In this document: positions 1 to 18,344 of the stretch, in pieces
Numbering within the stretch: the first letter of the stretch is position 1
How the letters are laid out: every line of letters starts with the position of its first letter
DNA from: Paulownia fortunei
Lineage: Eukaryota; Streptophyta; Magnoliopsida; Lamiales; Paulowniaceae
DNA: 64,000 nt
Assembly: GCA_019321725.1 (NCBI GenBank)
Contig: CM033116.1
Location: 3,158,642-3,222,641, forward strand
Reading direction: 5' to 3'
Position numbers and translations under genes: made by a program
The notes under the pieces: generated by a model
Databases searched by the model: none
The model's input: only the letters and a program-made list of their open reading frames with translations
Told to the model about the DNA's origin: nothing

Positions 1-1540
1 TAATGGGGCCCCGAATCAGACATAAACCAAAGCCGTTGCAGACAACTAGGGCATGGGTCAAACTACATTTATCCAATCCTTCCACATACACTATACTCAA
101 TAAGCCGATATTATTTTCAAATTTATTTTTATATTTTTAATATAGAAAATATTTTTATTATTTTTTATATAAAAATAAAAATATATTTATTTTATAATAT
201 TTTTTGTATGAAAAGATATATAAAATAATGGTATACTTAAAAAATAAGTTTGACAGCACATGAAAAGTTTGGAAATAGATTTTGAAACTAAAAATTGATT
301 GTATCCAAAGAAAATGAATAAAATAAATACATTTTTGAAATTTTAAATAATAAAAAAATAAATAATTTTTTTATTAAAATGGAACCAAAAGGGGCTCTAA
401 GACCTTCTATTATTACAAAGTTGTCCCTCCTTCAAAAAAAAAAAAAAAATTAATCGATTGAGAGAAAATATCAAATTAAATAAGCTTTAGTTATTGAAAG
501 AATTTTGAATTAAATTAGTTTTTATAATTGAAAAAATAGCTCAATTATTACTAAAAAGAATTAATTGCTAGTCAAGGTCAACATTAATCAATTCACTTGA
601 CCCATTTAAGACATCAACTTTGTAACGTTTGTATCTCAAGCCATTGATTAACTCGAATTGATAGCGACATGTGAATTCATACTTTGTGTATTCGTTGAGG
701 GCAAGTCTTTGGGTCATACTAAGTTCATTATTTTAAATAATTTTTCTTCCTTTTCTTTTGTTGATTATACTGTTCTTGATCATAATTATATATATATATA
801 TATATATCTATTAAAAAATAATATTGACTGATTATAATTATATATGTGTACATATGTATGTATATATATAATCCTCTAATGTTAGTGCTACGTACAAGAA
901 ATATTAATTATTCTGTTAAACGTATTTTTCACCTATCAAAAATATTAAATTTTTAGAAGACCATGCATATTATTATTCATTATAGCATTTAAGTGGAAAA
1001 GGACGTGTGTATTGACCGTAAACACAAATATAGTATAATGTTATCTTTTCGTTTTGAATTTTAAAATTTAGTGAGAAAGAAGTAAAGGAAAAAACAAAAT
1101 ATATGAAGCGTAAAATTATGTTATCTATAATAATAAAATTAATTTTAAATATTTTTTGCTAAAATTCAAGATCCAAACATATATAAATGTCTGTGTGATA
1201 ATTCATGGTTGCCAAACAATGATTACATTGACTAAACTTATTCAGGAAGGCTAAATCCCCAACCAAAAAGTGCCCAACATATTCTTTCCCAGACCATTTT
1301 ATTATTTTGGCAATTTTGAGAATCTTTCTTTAATAATGCTCTTTTTGTCTGTCTTTTATTTCCTGTTTGGTCATGTTTATTCATTTTGAGTTTACACTTT
1401 TTCTCTTTTTTAATCTTTTTAGGGAAGACTATAATATTCTTTTTAACTTTTTCTTACATGGTCAACCCTTGGAGCAAGAAAATCAATTTCCTAAAGGAAC
1501 ACAAAGCCTTAATGTTACATATTATATTTAGGGGATAATC
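1..1540. other. AT-rich intergenic DNA, no gene seen
   Basis: Very AT-rich sequence with poly-A/T runs and a TA microsatellite near 787-808. No open frame with recognisable protein content and no plausible chain of splice sites was found on either strand. It reads as a plant intergenic spacer. Confidence 0.6.
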
Positions 1541-1544
1541 TCAC

Positions 1545-2680
1545 TTTATTTCTTCTACGTTTTGTTGAATATTTTTTTATTTTTTTGTGTTTATAATTTT
1601 TAATTTTTAATTTTTAATTTTTTATATTTTTATTTTATTTTAACCGTTTGTACTCTCATTATTTTATTTTAGTTTCTCTATTCTTAAAAAAAATAATCAA
1701 ATTATCTTTACCTATTATTTTTAGTGAAATTACTTTAAAATATGTTGATATTAATATATTTATATTTATGATCTAATAATTTTTCAACTTGATTAATTAA
1801 CACTTAATATTAAATTTATTTAAAATTTTATTATACTTAAATTTTAATAGATATTTTTATAATATAACATAGTTCCTATTAAATTAATATATAATATAAT
1901 ATTTTTTATTATCTAATACGTTTTACTTATAAATTTTTTACTGATTGTAAAGCTTAAAAAATATTTTATTAAATACATAAAATATTAGCAATATTTTTTA
2001 TTATTAATAGAATTATCATAAGTTCATAGAAACTATGTTAAATTCAAACATAGACATTATAATTAAGTAATAATAATAAAATTAATTTTTAAAATGACTA
2101 TATTTTTAAATTTAAGAAATTATTCATTAAGTTGTTTTAAATTTAACATAGTATTCATCAAGTTACGATAATTGGATATTTATAACTTATTTAATAGTAT
2201 TAAAATAAACCTAAAAATATTTTTTTTGTATTTAATATTATTTCTATAAAATTTTGATAATTCCATTAATAATAATAAAATTATTACTTACATGTTACTT
2301 ATTTAATAAAATATAACTTGGAAATATATCATACATTTATGATGAGCAGTAAATTTATAAGTAAAATGTATTAGTTAATAAAAAAACCATACGATATAAA
2401 AATTTAATAAGAACTATGTTAATAAAAGAATATCCATTAAAATAAATACAATAAAATATCAAATAAATTTAATATTAAATATTAATTAATTAAGTTAAAA
2501 AATTGATTAGTAGTTAAATATAAGTGTATTAAATTTATAATATTTTAAAGTAATATCACTATAAGAAATAAATAAGAGCAATTCGATTATTTTTTTAAAA
2601 GTATATGATGGTAAATGAGGCAAAAAGAGTACAGTAGGTAAAATAATACACATCAATAATAAAAGAGATAAAGTAAAATT
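1545..2680. mobile_element. Long foldback (inverted-repeat) element, MITE-like
   Basis: The left half (about 1545-2060) reads as an imperfect reverse complement of the right half (about 2190-2680), with a short AT-rich middle. Diagnostic pairs are the block around 1733-1770 (ttactttaaaatatgttgat) against the complement of 2540-2560, the block around 1800-1825 (aacacttaatattaaattta) against 2460-2480, and ttacttataaattt near 1924 against 2352-2365. The outermost match is actttatttctt near 1551 against agataaagt near 2667. No coding frame lies inside, so this is a non-autonomous foldback element. Superfamily and target-site duplication could not be determined because the ends are degenerate. 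Confidence 0.7.
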
Positions 2681-2699
2681 AAATCTATATTTATTAATA

Positions 2700-5330
2700 T
2701 AAATTTAATTTTTTTACTTACAAAATTTTTCAATCCAAAGTTAATTTTAAATTTTTCGATAAACGATTCACCTTATATCATATTTTTTACACAAATGTCA
2801 TTACTGAATTGTAAATACAATGGACGTCCACCAAAATTAATATATGTAATTCAAATCAAATTATCGGATACTTTTTTTGTAAATAATAATAATAATTCAA
2901 ACCACATCATCATAGCTGGCAACCCAATTGTGATTTATTTTTCAATAAATATGAGGATGGGTCTATATGTATATATATATATATATATATTATCTCTAAT
3001 GGGTCCATAATTATACAAGTCAAAGATAAACCGAGACGACAATTTCCTCATAATAATTGGAATTTTAAGACTGTGTTTTGGTGGCATGTGAAGTTCCGAT
3101 TGGTTGAATGGATCCAAACAATGATTAACATAAATACACCTACATATCAACAGAAAAAAATAATAATTATATTTAGTTGGGGGGAATTAGGTGTCGAATA
3201 TTCGGATTGCTTATCTGTCTATTTGTTGTTGCTTTGAGTCAAAACCACACAAAATTCAACACATAAAACAGAGCTTGTATCTCTGTCTGTTTCTTTTGTT
3301 TGAATTTGATAATTTAATTTCATATATACATATATTGTTTGATGCTTAAAAGTCAGGTATTAATGACAAACTATTTTAATTATTTTTGTGATTTAGTTAT
3401 ATATGTTTATTTTTTTTACGAGAGTAAATAAAAAATTAAAAAAAATTATACCCTATTTAAATTTTATTACTGAAATTAAAAATATTTCAATATTATCATC
3501 ACCATCTTCGTCGCTGTCACTACCACAATGGGCTAAAATAGTTGTTATAGGTTGCTTCTAGGTGCAAGGAGGCGTGCTAGTAGTGGAGGTGCCAACAGAA
3601 TTTGACGGCGGCGTAGGATGGTATTGAACCATGCAACGGTGGTGATTGCATATGATGTAGTCGATTTTAACAATAGCAACAATATTATAACAATTTTGGA
3701 AGTTTTTGCTTTTGTGGGTGAAAATGATATTTTTTATTTTGCAAATTACTACCAAATGTAGAAATAAAGTGTATAACTCACATATTGGTCAAATGGGTTA
3801 ATTTGCCTCTTTTGTCAAAGTATAAGGGTTTTTATGCCTCTTACTTTTGTTTAGGGGTTAATTTTTAATTTTCACATTCACATGGGGTGAAATGCATATA
3901 ACCCTTAGTATTGGTGTAGCTATACATGTTATTCAACTTTTAAAGATGATTGATGGAAAGAAGAGGAAGAAGAATTGATAAAGATGGAAATAGTTTTGTC
4001 ATGACAATAATACAAAATCATTAGCTCTAATATCAATAAATAGAATTAATCTTGAAAATAATATGATCAACCCGCACCATTCATCTGAATTTTTTGCGTT
4101 TGCATGAAAATGATTTGAATTTAAAAAAAAATAATTTAAATTTTAAAATAAAATTTTCAAATAACTATTGAATTTGAAATTCATCATAATTATTCAAAAA
4201 TTATCTCAAAAAATGAGTTCAATAATTTAAAATGCACATGCAATTATCTAAACAAGTTCAATAAATTTATTATTATGCATTTAAAATTCTTAAATTTAAA
4301 TCCATTAAATCAAATGGCACCTTATATTTAATTATTTTTAATTTTCAATATCAAAGCAAAAAACTCACTTATGTTTGGTTTTATTTATCCCATTCCATTT
4401 TCCTTCCCCAAAACGAACATATATATGCACTTGCATTTTGGATTACAATATTTAAATAATTATATAACTTACCTAGCAACAAGACAACATTTATAATATA
4501 TGAACAAAATATTTTTTAAAATATATCAAATATTTTTTTTCATAATAAAATATTCAATACGGCTTTTGTTTTTTCTACAAATTTCACAGTCGTAATATCA
4601 AAATATATTCTCTCAAAATAATTTCTTTAAAATAATTAAAAAAAATAATCAAATATTACCTTTTTTTTTAAAAAAAAATGAAGATGATAGTGTAAAAGGC
4701 AATTCGAGAGAGTGTACTCATGCAAAGCTTTAAATGCGACTGCATTGATGAGGGCAGCAGAGTGTTGTAGATATTCTGAGTGTTGAAGCTTTAAATTCAC
4801 TCGACTTCCATACGAAACCACAAAATCTATTATGGATTCAGTCCTAGTTACTTTTCTCTGTCTTACTTGCCTTTTCCTTTAAAAAAAAAAATAAATTATA
4901 CCAGTATTTGATTTTTGTAGTAATTTTGAATTTATTTAACGATAACAAATATTACTTTTATTTTTTTAAATATAATTTTTTTATTAATTTTAAGATGAGA
5001 TTTTTTTTTTTTGACAAAACTCGTCTACGGCTTAAAATTAATTACTAGAATAAAAGGTGAGAGAAATTTATTTGCATGCAACAAAAAGTGATGAAAATTT
5101 TTTTGAACGACGATCAATTAAAGAAATGATAAATAAAAATTAAATGAGAAGGTTTTTGTATAAAAAAAACACTAGAATAAAAGGTGGGAGAAGAGATGAT
5201 GAGAGTTAATTTAAACAATTAAAAATATATATATATATATATATTTTAAAAAAGTATATCTTATCTTCAATTAATAATATTATAAATCATTAACTTTAGA
5301 AAATGAAAATTTTAAAAATTAAAGCTGCTT
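2700..5330. other. AT-rich intergenic DNA
   Basis: No gene recognised. A TA microsatellite lies near 2970-2990. A less AT-rich patch at 3500-3740 and the stretch 3760-3910 look like old transposon-derived sequence, but no termini or coding frame could be identified. Short antisense frames here (for example around 3558-3755 and 4636-4821) have no recognisable content. Confidence 0.5.
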
Positions 5331-5334
5331 CTGT

Positions 5335-5660
5335 TTTGCACGTGGGGAAAGCAAACTAAAGGAGTTGAATCTCTACTTTATCGGCGGGACTCCACAAGGC
5401 AAGAGCAAACGACATCGTTTTTGCAATAAAATATTCGGTGCATCGAACGGCTCTGGATATCCTCTCTTGATAGTATACCGATTACCCGCCTGTAGAGGAT
5501 CCCGGATCAGTCGTCGTCAAAGAAAGACGTAAACCAAATACTTTTTGACAGAAAGATTGCGTGAGCTCGCCCTCATTTGATTGCGGTGAACTGCATAAGC
5601 CTCTAGGTTTCAATGGATTATCATTTATCAACTTGCTGTTAGCCTTACGTCAAGAATATT
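5335..5660. other. Less AT-rich island with G-box, no gene seen
   Basis: About 300 bases of roughly balanced composition lie inside AT-rich DNA. A G-box-like CACGTGG occurs near 5340, followed by a CGG/ACG-containing stretch up to about 5600. The composition resembles a plant promoter or 5' UTR, but no downstream coding exon was found on either strand, so no gene is called. It may be a remnant of one, or the 5' region of a non-coding transcript. Confidence 0.25.
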
Positions 5661-7720
5661 ATAAAGAGAGAAAGAAATAAATTATTATAACGAGAGATAA
5701 AGTTTTGGCCAATTAAGTTTCAGCATTGTAATTATTGGTTTGGATATTCTAATTCAAATTGATGATTTATGTTCTATTCTAATATTAAAGATGCTTATAA
5801 TATGTGTATTCTTTATTTTCATCAAATTTTTTATTGTTATGAATAAACACCGGCATGCATCCATATATATTGAATAACTTTTTTAAAAATTATAAATGAT
5901 GCTTCATCCCTAAATTTGATTATGTAATTTTGCATTTTATCTATGTGTTAAAAATATTTTATTTTCTCAATTTATATTCAGTATAACACTTCACACTTCA
6001 ATGATATATTCAGATCAAATTTTTATCGGAAAGCTATTTGTCAACAGTTGTCGTGCTTCTTTTTTCCTTGTTTCCTGTTCAAAAGCCAAATAAAAAATTT
6101 CGTAATATTTTTTTATTATTGTCAACGATAAAGACACAACAAACATTGGTGCTATTGTTACAAATGTGTCGATCAAAATATGAGAAACATGTTACCCGAT
6201 TGAGTATAGTGATTGAAAATAGTGTTAATCGTACTACTCAAAATACTGAATTTCACCACTATAAAACTATATAAATACTATGTTATCTGTCATTATCACC
6301 CGCAACCACTTAACCTGTTTTTAATATTAAGATTGATATTATTTAAAATATTAAGCTGACAAGATGAGAAAAAGACATATGAGAGTTACTGGCTAATAAT
6401 TTTTTAATGAAAATTTAATTTAAAAATATATTGGGGAGTGAAGTGCTATTTTAAATGTAAGTTGATCACATAAGGTGCTTTTATGTTTCTTTTTGAGGTA
6501 GAATGCCTAAATTATAAAATTTGAGAATTAGAAGCACCATTTGCCCAAAAATATAATATTATGAGGGTATAAATGACAATTCATATTATTTTGAATTTGG
6601 TATGGATTTATAGGGGTTAAAAGTTGGGTTGGGTTGATCGTAGGGGTGTTTGGTACATGACAAGGGGAAAGTGTATACCCTACAATATATGTTGTATGCT
6701 TTGACATAAAAAAAATATTATTTATATTTCATTAATTTGTGATGTTTTAATATACTAAACTAAGTAAAATTGATGTTAAATTATTATAAAGCATTTATGT
6801 TCACATCCTACCAATAATTTTATATTCGTGTGTTGATTCCAATTTATACTATTATTTTTGTATAATATTGTCAACATAATGAAATTGTATCAAATTGAAG
6901 AAAAAAAAAAAACAAATGTTAAAAATAAATCAACTAAGAACATGAAATTAATTTAACTCGCCTGTTAATTTATCAACCAAATCATGGTTGTTTTTATGCA
7001 ATCATTTATCCTATCACTATGCACGAAATTTCATGAAAATCTTTCAATTAGTCCTTGAGAAGCGACCCAATCAATTTATCTTTTAATAAATACTCCCTCC
7101 TTTCAAATATTATGTCGACTTTTGTTTGAATTAAATATAAATTTTTAAACAAAAGTTGAAAAAATAATATATATATCATATTTTTTAATATATTTTTATT
7201 TTAATATACTTATTCTCCAATAAATTCTCCTAAGACGCGTTTTCTGATAACAAAGAAAACAATACCAAACAATTTATTTTTAAATTTGTGGTTGAAAGTC
7301 AAGAGTATAAATAAATCAAACGAGATAAATATATTATTATTTAAATTTATTTAAATTTTTATTGAATTTAAACTTAATTTAATTATTAATCGAAACGAAT
7401 ATAAGTAAAATTTGATAGTTAGATCTTTTTATATATATTTTATTATATTTTACTCGAGTTAAATTTTAAATCTTATACAATGGGAAAATATAGTCAAACT
7501 TTGTTCATTATTTTCAATAAATTGATATCAAATAATTTTTTAGAGATAAATATCGAGTATTGAATAAGTCTTATTTAATTTTAAACTCTATAAAAAGTTA
7601 ATGATTGCATTATCAAATAAAAATAATACTTTGAGAACAAAAATATATTTAATGAAGGAAATTTTATTTTAAGACATAAAAAAATGAAAATAATAAATTT
7701 AAGACAAATTTAATATATAA
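5660..7720. other. AT-rich intergenic DNA
   Basis: Nothing beyond AT-rich spacer was recognised. A 78-codon frame near 6038-6274 has no recognisable domain and the base composition of its surroundings. Confidence 0.5.
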
Positions 7721-7845
7721 AATGCGTCCCCCATCTTTTGGCCACGTGACCTTTTTTCGAATAAGATGTTAGCAATCTGGAATCCTCTTTGTTCACATCT
7801 TTTCACAGCCAAATATCTCACAACAATTTTGTTCCCCGAAATCAA

Positions 7846-7850
<5 letters not shown>

Positions 7851-7886
<36 letters not shown>
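7851..7886. repeat. (AC)18 microsatellite
   Basis: An uninterrupted AC dinucleotide run of 36 bases sits in a less AT-rich island that also contains a CCACGTGAC G-box near 7742. Confidence 0.95.
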
Positions 7887-7889
<3 letters not shown>

Positions 7890-8075
7890 GAGGGCAAGTG
7901 TTATGGATGATAGGAATTGTACGGTTCGATGCAATTTGCTTTTTTGATGCATAGCTGGAATTAGCGGATCACAGCTGGCACCATGTACGGGTGCTGCAGC
8001 GGAATACGCAGCTACTCCGTCGCCGTTTTGCCTCTGGTGCCTGTCCCACTATTGTTTCTCTTTCTACTCCCAACA

Positions 8076-8129
8076 ACACACACACACACCACACACACAC
8101 ACACGCGCACTATATATATATATATATAT
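8076..8129. repeat. Compound AC / TA microsatellite
   Basis: An AC run interrupted by a single extra C and by GCGC is followed directly by a TA run at 8111-8129. It lies about 200 bases from the (AC)18 run, in the same island. Confidence 0.9.
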
Positions 8130-9300
8130 GTTTTTGTTTCTATATATTAAGAGAAGACATTTGTTAAAGGATCAAAACTAAAAGGGTACATGTGAAATGT
8201 CTATTTTGCCCATTGCTTTGTTGGACATGCCTCGTAGGTCCCCACTCAATTTATGGGGATTCACCAAGTAAAACAATTTCATAGTGGGCGAGGACTGTGC
8301 ATATGTGTCTGGTATAGTTCATAAGAACTTGAGGTTTGTGTTTGAATAGCATGTGTGTTATTCAATGAGATTGAGATTCTAAAAACAATAAAAGAGAAAA
8401 AAGCTAGTTATTGAACAAATAATATGTTTGAACTCAAAATTTTAGAGAAAAAAATATAATTTGACAGCATTAAGTAAGATAAATATGGTCACAATAAGAA
8501 ACGTCGTATTCATGACATTTGAGCTAATTGACTGAATAACCTAACATATATAATAATATTCAACAATCATTTAATTTGGTGGTACCACCTTCTGTCTTTG
8601 TATGAAAAATTAAAAATTCAATTTTAATATATGTGAGTAAGTGATTTTGTCAATGAAAAATGAAATAAAATAAAATCAACACCCTTTCAAAAAATTATTA
8701 AGTAATTTGTTCTTTTTCATAATTTGTTTTGCTCAAATGCTGAAAGCATATGAATGTGTAATTTAAATTCATAATTTTGTGAGAAATTAAAAAAAAAAAA
8801 TGTAAAAAGAGACAACCAAATGAAAAAGTAACAGGAAAAAAGATTATTCCAACCTTAAATAATTTGAGATAAAATAAGATATTTTGTATTTATATATCGT
8901 TTAATATATTTTATTTTTCAAACATGAAAAATCCAAATTAAAAGTCACAACCTTGTTACAATCTTTTTCCACTATTAGGACAAGGCCCCCCATCACCATA
9001 GCCATAGATCATTAATCAAACTACACCTTTCAAAATCAAAGGTGCACAAATCCAAATCCAAATCCAACTCCAAAGTAGGGCTCTAGAAGCCAATCCTTCC
9101 ATCCCAATTACCTCACCAAAAGCCAGTGGCAAACACGTCATTTCCCCAATTCCATTTTTGTAGAGGCAGTAGGGATCCCATGTGGCAAAAATTCCTCAAT
9201 TTTCTAAGCCCGGTCAAACGAGAACCCACCTCGCTCCATCTAAAAGGCAAACAAATCAGTCATTTTCTTATTCTTCAGGGACAAAACCGTCACTTCAACT
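8130..9300. other. Upstream region of the HKL1-like gene
   Basis: AT-rich to about 8940, then more balanced and C-rich. It contains a short direct repeat (aaatcc units near 9049-9066) and an ACACGTCA element near 9132, both consistent with the distal promoter of the gene starting at 9717. No coding exon was seen. Confidence 0.4.
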
Positions 9301-9304
9301 CCCA

Positions 9305-9310
9305 TATAAG
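9305..9310 (+). promoter_or_regulatory. Probable TATA box of the HKL1-like gene
   Basis: TATAAG is preceded by C-rich sequence and followed by a CT-rich stretch (about 9340-9430) typical of plant 5' UTRs. It would place transcription start near 9335-9345 and give a leader of about 375 bases. Confidence 0.45.
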
Positions 9311-9484
9311 TACCCAACAGTTCGCTTTCCAAAACTCTCCCACCATTACTCTCCTCTCTCTCCTCTCTTACTTTCTCTCTCTAAAAAACTTTTCTTCGAG
9401 CAACTCTTCTTCGTTTCTCCACAGTAGCAAAAGGAGAAAAATCTGAAGAGAATAATCTGCAGGACGACACCGTTTTCACCCCCG

Positions 9485-9496
9485 ATGGACGCATAA
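9485..9496 (+). promoter_or_regulatory. Upstream ORF 1 in the HKL1-like leader
   Basis: A minimal ATG-GAC-GCA-TAA frame (three codons plus stop) lies in the predicted 5' UTR, upstream of and separate from the main start at 9717. Confidence 0.5.
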
Positions 9497-9639
9497 GCCG
9501 CCGTTTCAGTTCTTTTCACTTCGATACAGACACGCCGACGTTTTACGTTCCGACGAGAGTTCTCGGAAAATCCGATCATCGAAACGTCCGTGTCTTGATC
9601 ACTTGGAGAAAGACTTTTTTGTTTTTGTTTCTGGTGAAG

Positions 9640-9651
9640 ATGGTTGATTGA
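9640..9651 (+). promoter_or_regulatory. Upstream ORF 2 in the HKL1-like leader
   Basis: A second minimal frame, ATG-GTT-GAT-TGA, lies 65 bases before the main ATG. It is relevant only if the leader is unspliced here. Confidence 0.5.
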
Positions 9652-9716
9652 TTTTAATTCGTTTTCGAGTATAAGGATATAAAAATAAAGGGTTTGGGAG
9701 GGGAAGGGCATCGTAT

Positions 9717-15447
<5,731 letters not shown>

Positions 15448-15802
15448 ATAATTATATCATTTATACAGCTCCTGTAAATTTGTAGAATCATATCCATATC
15501 TTGAAGGGAAGGGTTGTGCATATGTGTCATATAATAGGTTGATCTCGTAGGTTACAATTTTCTCAATTATATTTTAGAATCTAAGAAGTTGTGGGATTGT
15601 CAAATCTCATCCCTCTTCCAGTATGTATAATAGGTATAGTGTTACTATGGGTTGAAACATTTGAGTTCGATTTTATTTATTCATTGATTTATTACATATG
15701 AAGCGGTGCATCTTTGAACATTTATGATATATCTGCTGTTATACGTACAACTTAATTGTGTTCATCATGCATTTCCTCTAGTCAGAAATATCATACTAGT
15801 AA

Positions 15803-16057
15803 TTAAGCACACTGGAACGAGGACTTGTGTTGGATGATGTTTTACAAGCAGCCATCAAGAAATACGAAGAATTCCTCAAGCTATGGAGTCCTTGGTCTGA
15901 AAACACCATCGCAAACCATAATTCCATGGATCATAGTCAAATCATTGCCTTTGCTCGTCTTTCTTTTGTGGAGTGCCAAGTCGACCAAGATAAATGTAAA
16001 CATATTCTCATTCAAGCCTCAAACAAACACAGGCGCTATGGGAGCTTTAAGAATTAA
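15803..16057 (+). other. Unassigned open frame lacking an ATG
   Basis: An 84-codon open stretch of protein-like composition contains LDDVLQAAIKKYEEF, ends at TAA 16055-16057 and begins directly after an in-frame TAA. It contains no early ATG and I cannot assign a family. It could be a decayed exon fragment, or part of the HKL1 3' UTR if the 15421-15781 intron is used. The overlapping alternative frame at 15825-16100 is also open, so an open frame alone is weak evidence. Confidence 0.2.
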
Positions 16058-16097
16058 AGCACTTCACATTTGGGCTAATGCAACAAAGATGATAATA

Positions 16098-16355
16098 TAG
16101 GTGGATTTTTAAAATTATAAATGAATTTGGATGGATCTTGATTTTTGAATTTTCAAATCTGTCTTGAACTCACACTATTTATTATTTTTTTAAATTTATT
16201 ATATTTGTATATGCATGATATTATTTTTAAAATATATATTTTTAGAAAGTTTTAGTAGTATTAATTAGAAGAAATATATTTTTTAATATTTTAAAAATAT
16301 AAAATAAGTCTAATGAATTTTAACAAATTTGTTTCAAACCCACTTACAAAACAAA
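16098..16355. repeat. Dispersed repeat family, copy 1
   Basis: An AT-rich core (poly-T, ttttagaaagttttagtagtatt, and aatattttaaaaatataaaa followed by taagtctaatga) has counterparts at about 24680-25160, 33060-33450 and 35050-35420. Those copies share the order tttatta - aaaatatat - ttagtgtatta - aaaataataaaa - ggtctaa(c/t)gga. This copy is the most diverged. Confidence 0.4.
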
Positions 16356-18249
16356 AATCTACACTACACGTTGGTTGTTGTCAAAAACAACTTCATGAGA
16401 GGATTTTGTGGAATCTCGTTCCCATTGATGGGGGCGTAGTATATTACAGTGAGTATAGAGAATTTATCGTGAAAGCAAAAAAAAAAAAATAAAAAACAAA
16501 GAGATAAAACATGTATGAGTATATGATATGATAGGTTAGACATACCAAAAAATGATATTTTTAAAATATAGATTTCTCCCATTATAATGTAGATGATTTT
16601 CAAAAAAATCTACGAGATAAAAAACCTATGAATGCACTGGTTTCTAAGATTGCATTCCTGAAATGAATAAAATGAAAAATATAGAAAAAGACTTTTATTG
16701 AGGGGAAAAATTTGACGGAATGTAAAATGCAGAAAATAGAAAGAAGAAAGGCTGTTAGAGGGACAAAAAATTTGATTAATTTCATTAGTCTTTTGTTGAA
16801 GTATTGAAGGTGTTTTATATGGTTCCCAAAGATGCATTCAATAGACACGTTTTCGTCAAAGAGTGCCTTTAAAAATAAATAGATATTTTTTTGTCAAAAA
16901 ATTATATTGTTTTGCTAATCAAACAGTTAAATTAGGAGATTCAATTTTTATGACGGTTAGCTCAGGCTGCTTAACTTTCCCTTTTATAATAATATAATAA
17001 TTGAATAGTATAATAATGTTAATATACAATGTACTTCATTTTATTTTAAAAAAAAAGAAAGCAATTTTTTTTTTTTTTTTTGGGAAATAAAATGACTTCC
17101 CCAAAATGAAAACAAACATTCCGTCCATACAAGACACCATATTGTTATAAATATATACAACAGGGAAGTGCAGATTCAATTCTACGATATATTTTCTTTA
17201 TTTATTTTTTCTCCCTCCACATAATAATAATAGTTTTATTGATTATTTTTCTAACTGCTGTAATAAGTAATATAGTCAATTCTTTTAAAAATTAATTGAA
17301 CAATATGAAATAACATTACAGATTAAGATTTGAAAATTTTTTATAACTTCAAACTTATCAAAGAAAAAATATAAAAATTAAAGAGTTTAACTTCATATAA
17401 TAATAAATGTGGAGCAATTATTTTAAGACAAAAGGAGTAATATGTTTTTATTTGACCAAATCCGTCGAAAATTTAAGGGAGAAAATCTTAAACAATTGGA
17501 TTGGGTTTGGGTTGAATTTGTACAAAATCTGGCCCAATCATAGCTTTATACCTTGAAGAAAAATACTTTAGCTTCAAATTTCAATGGTAATTTCTTTTTC
17601 AAAATAAAATTCAAAAGAAAAGAAAAGAAAAAAAAACTTTACTGTGTAGAGCAAACTCCATACTCTTGATAATTTTCAAATTTTAAGTCACATTTAGTTC
17701 TACATTGGCTGGTAGGATCTATTAATTTCATCATTTTCATAAAAAAAAATCTAAGAAAACCAGAAAGCTAGCATAATAAAACTTCATTTAATTATTATAA
17801 TTTTTTTGTCTCTTATTATATTTGATAAATAAAAGTCGATTTTTGACCATACACACACTGTCACAGGAAATTTAGAGCTCAGAGCTAGACGAACAGGATT
17901 TATTATCTTATACAAACACCATTATTATTTTTACCCTCAAACAATTTATGTTAACACTTGTTTGGAAACTACTTATCCTTGATCACCATCATTACAACCT
18001 AACTAATTAAAGTTTTTATAATTTGTTTCTCACCTTGAAAGATTAATGAAATAAGCCAATTTACTCAACCAATATCCAATGTCACTAATGTGAGGACCAT
18101 GGCATGATTGAAGTCATGCCTTCCTCAGAAATCTTACTTAGGTAGAAATATTTAATTAAATTTACCCACCTATGCTTCTTCCTCTCAAATGATGTTTTAC
18201 TACATTGATAATAAAGGTTAAAACATAAAGAGGGATAAGATTTTTTATT

Positions 18250-18262
18250 GCAATATTATATT
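18250..18262 (+). promoter_or_regulatory. Possible TATA region of the metalloproteinase gene
   Basis: The AT-rich motif aatattatattaa lies about 90 bases before the ATG at 18345. If transcription starts about 30 bases downstream, the overlapping upstream ATG at 18268 would be excluded from the leader. Confidence 0.3.
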
Positions 18263-18344
18263 AAACCATGAGTACAAATAGATGTGAGATGTTGAACAAG
18301 TACCAACCAATTTCTTTCATCTCTTACTTCAAACTTCTTGGTAA

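Larger units (their letters stand above)
15448..18250. other. Spacer between HKL1-like and MMP genes
   Basis: The first few hundred bases are probably HKL1 3' UTR or downstream intron. A repeat-family copy lies at 16098-16355 and poly-A/T tracts near 17049-17080. An unassigned open frame at 15803-16057 is listed separately. No other gene was recognised. Confidence 0.45.

Noticed and set aside
7983..8150. Small ATG frame in the island before HKL1
   Set aside because: It runs through the AC and TA microsatellites, giving Thr-His and Ile-Tyr repeats, and has no splice context or known similarity.
18101..18120. Short hairpin ggcatga...tcatgcc upstream of the MMP gene
   Set aside because: Only seven paired bases with a six-base loop; too small to call an RNA or regulatory element.
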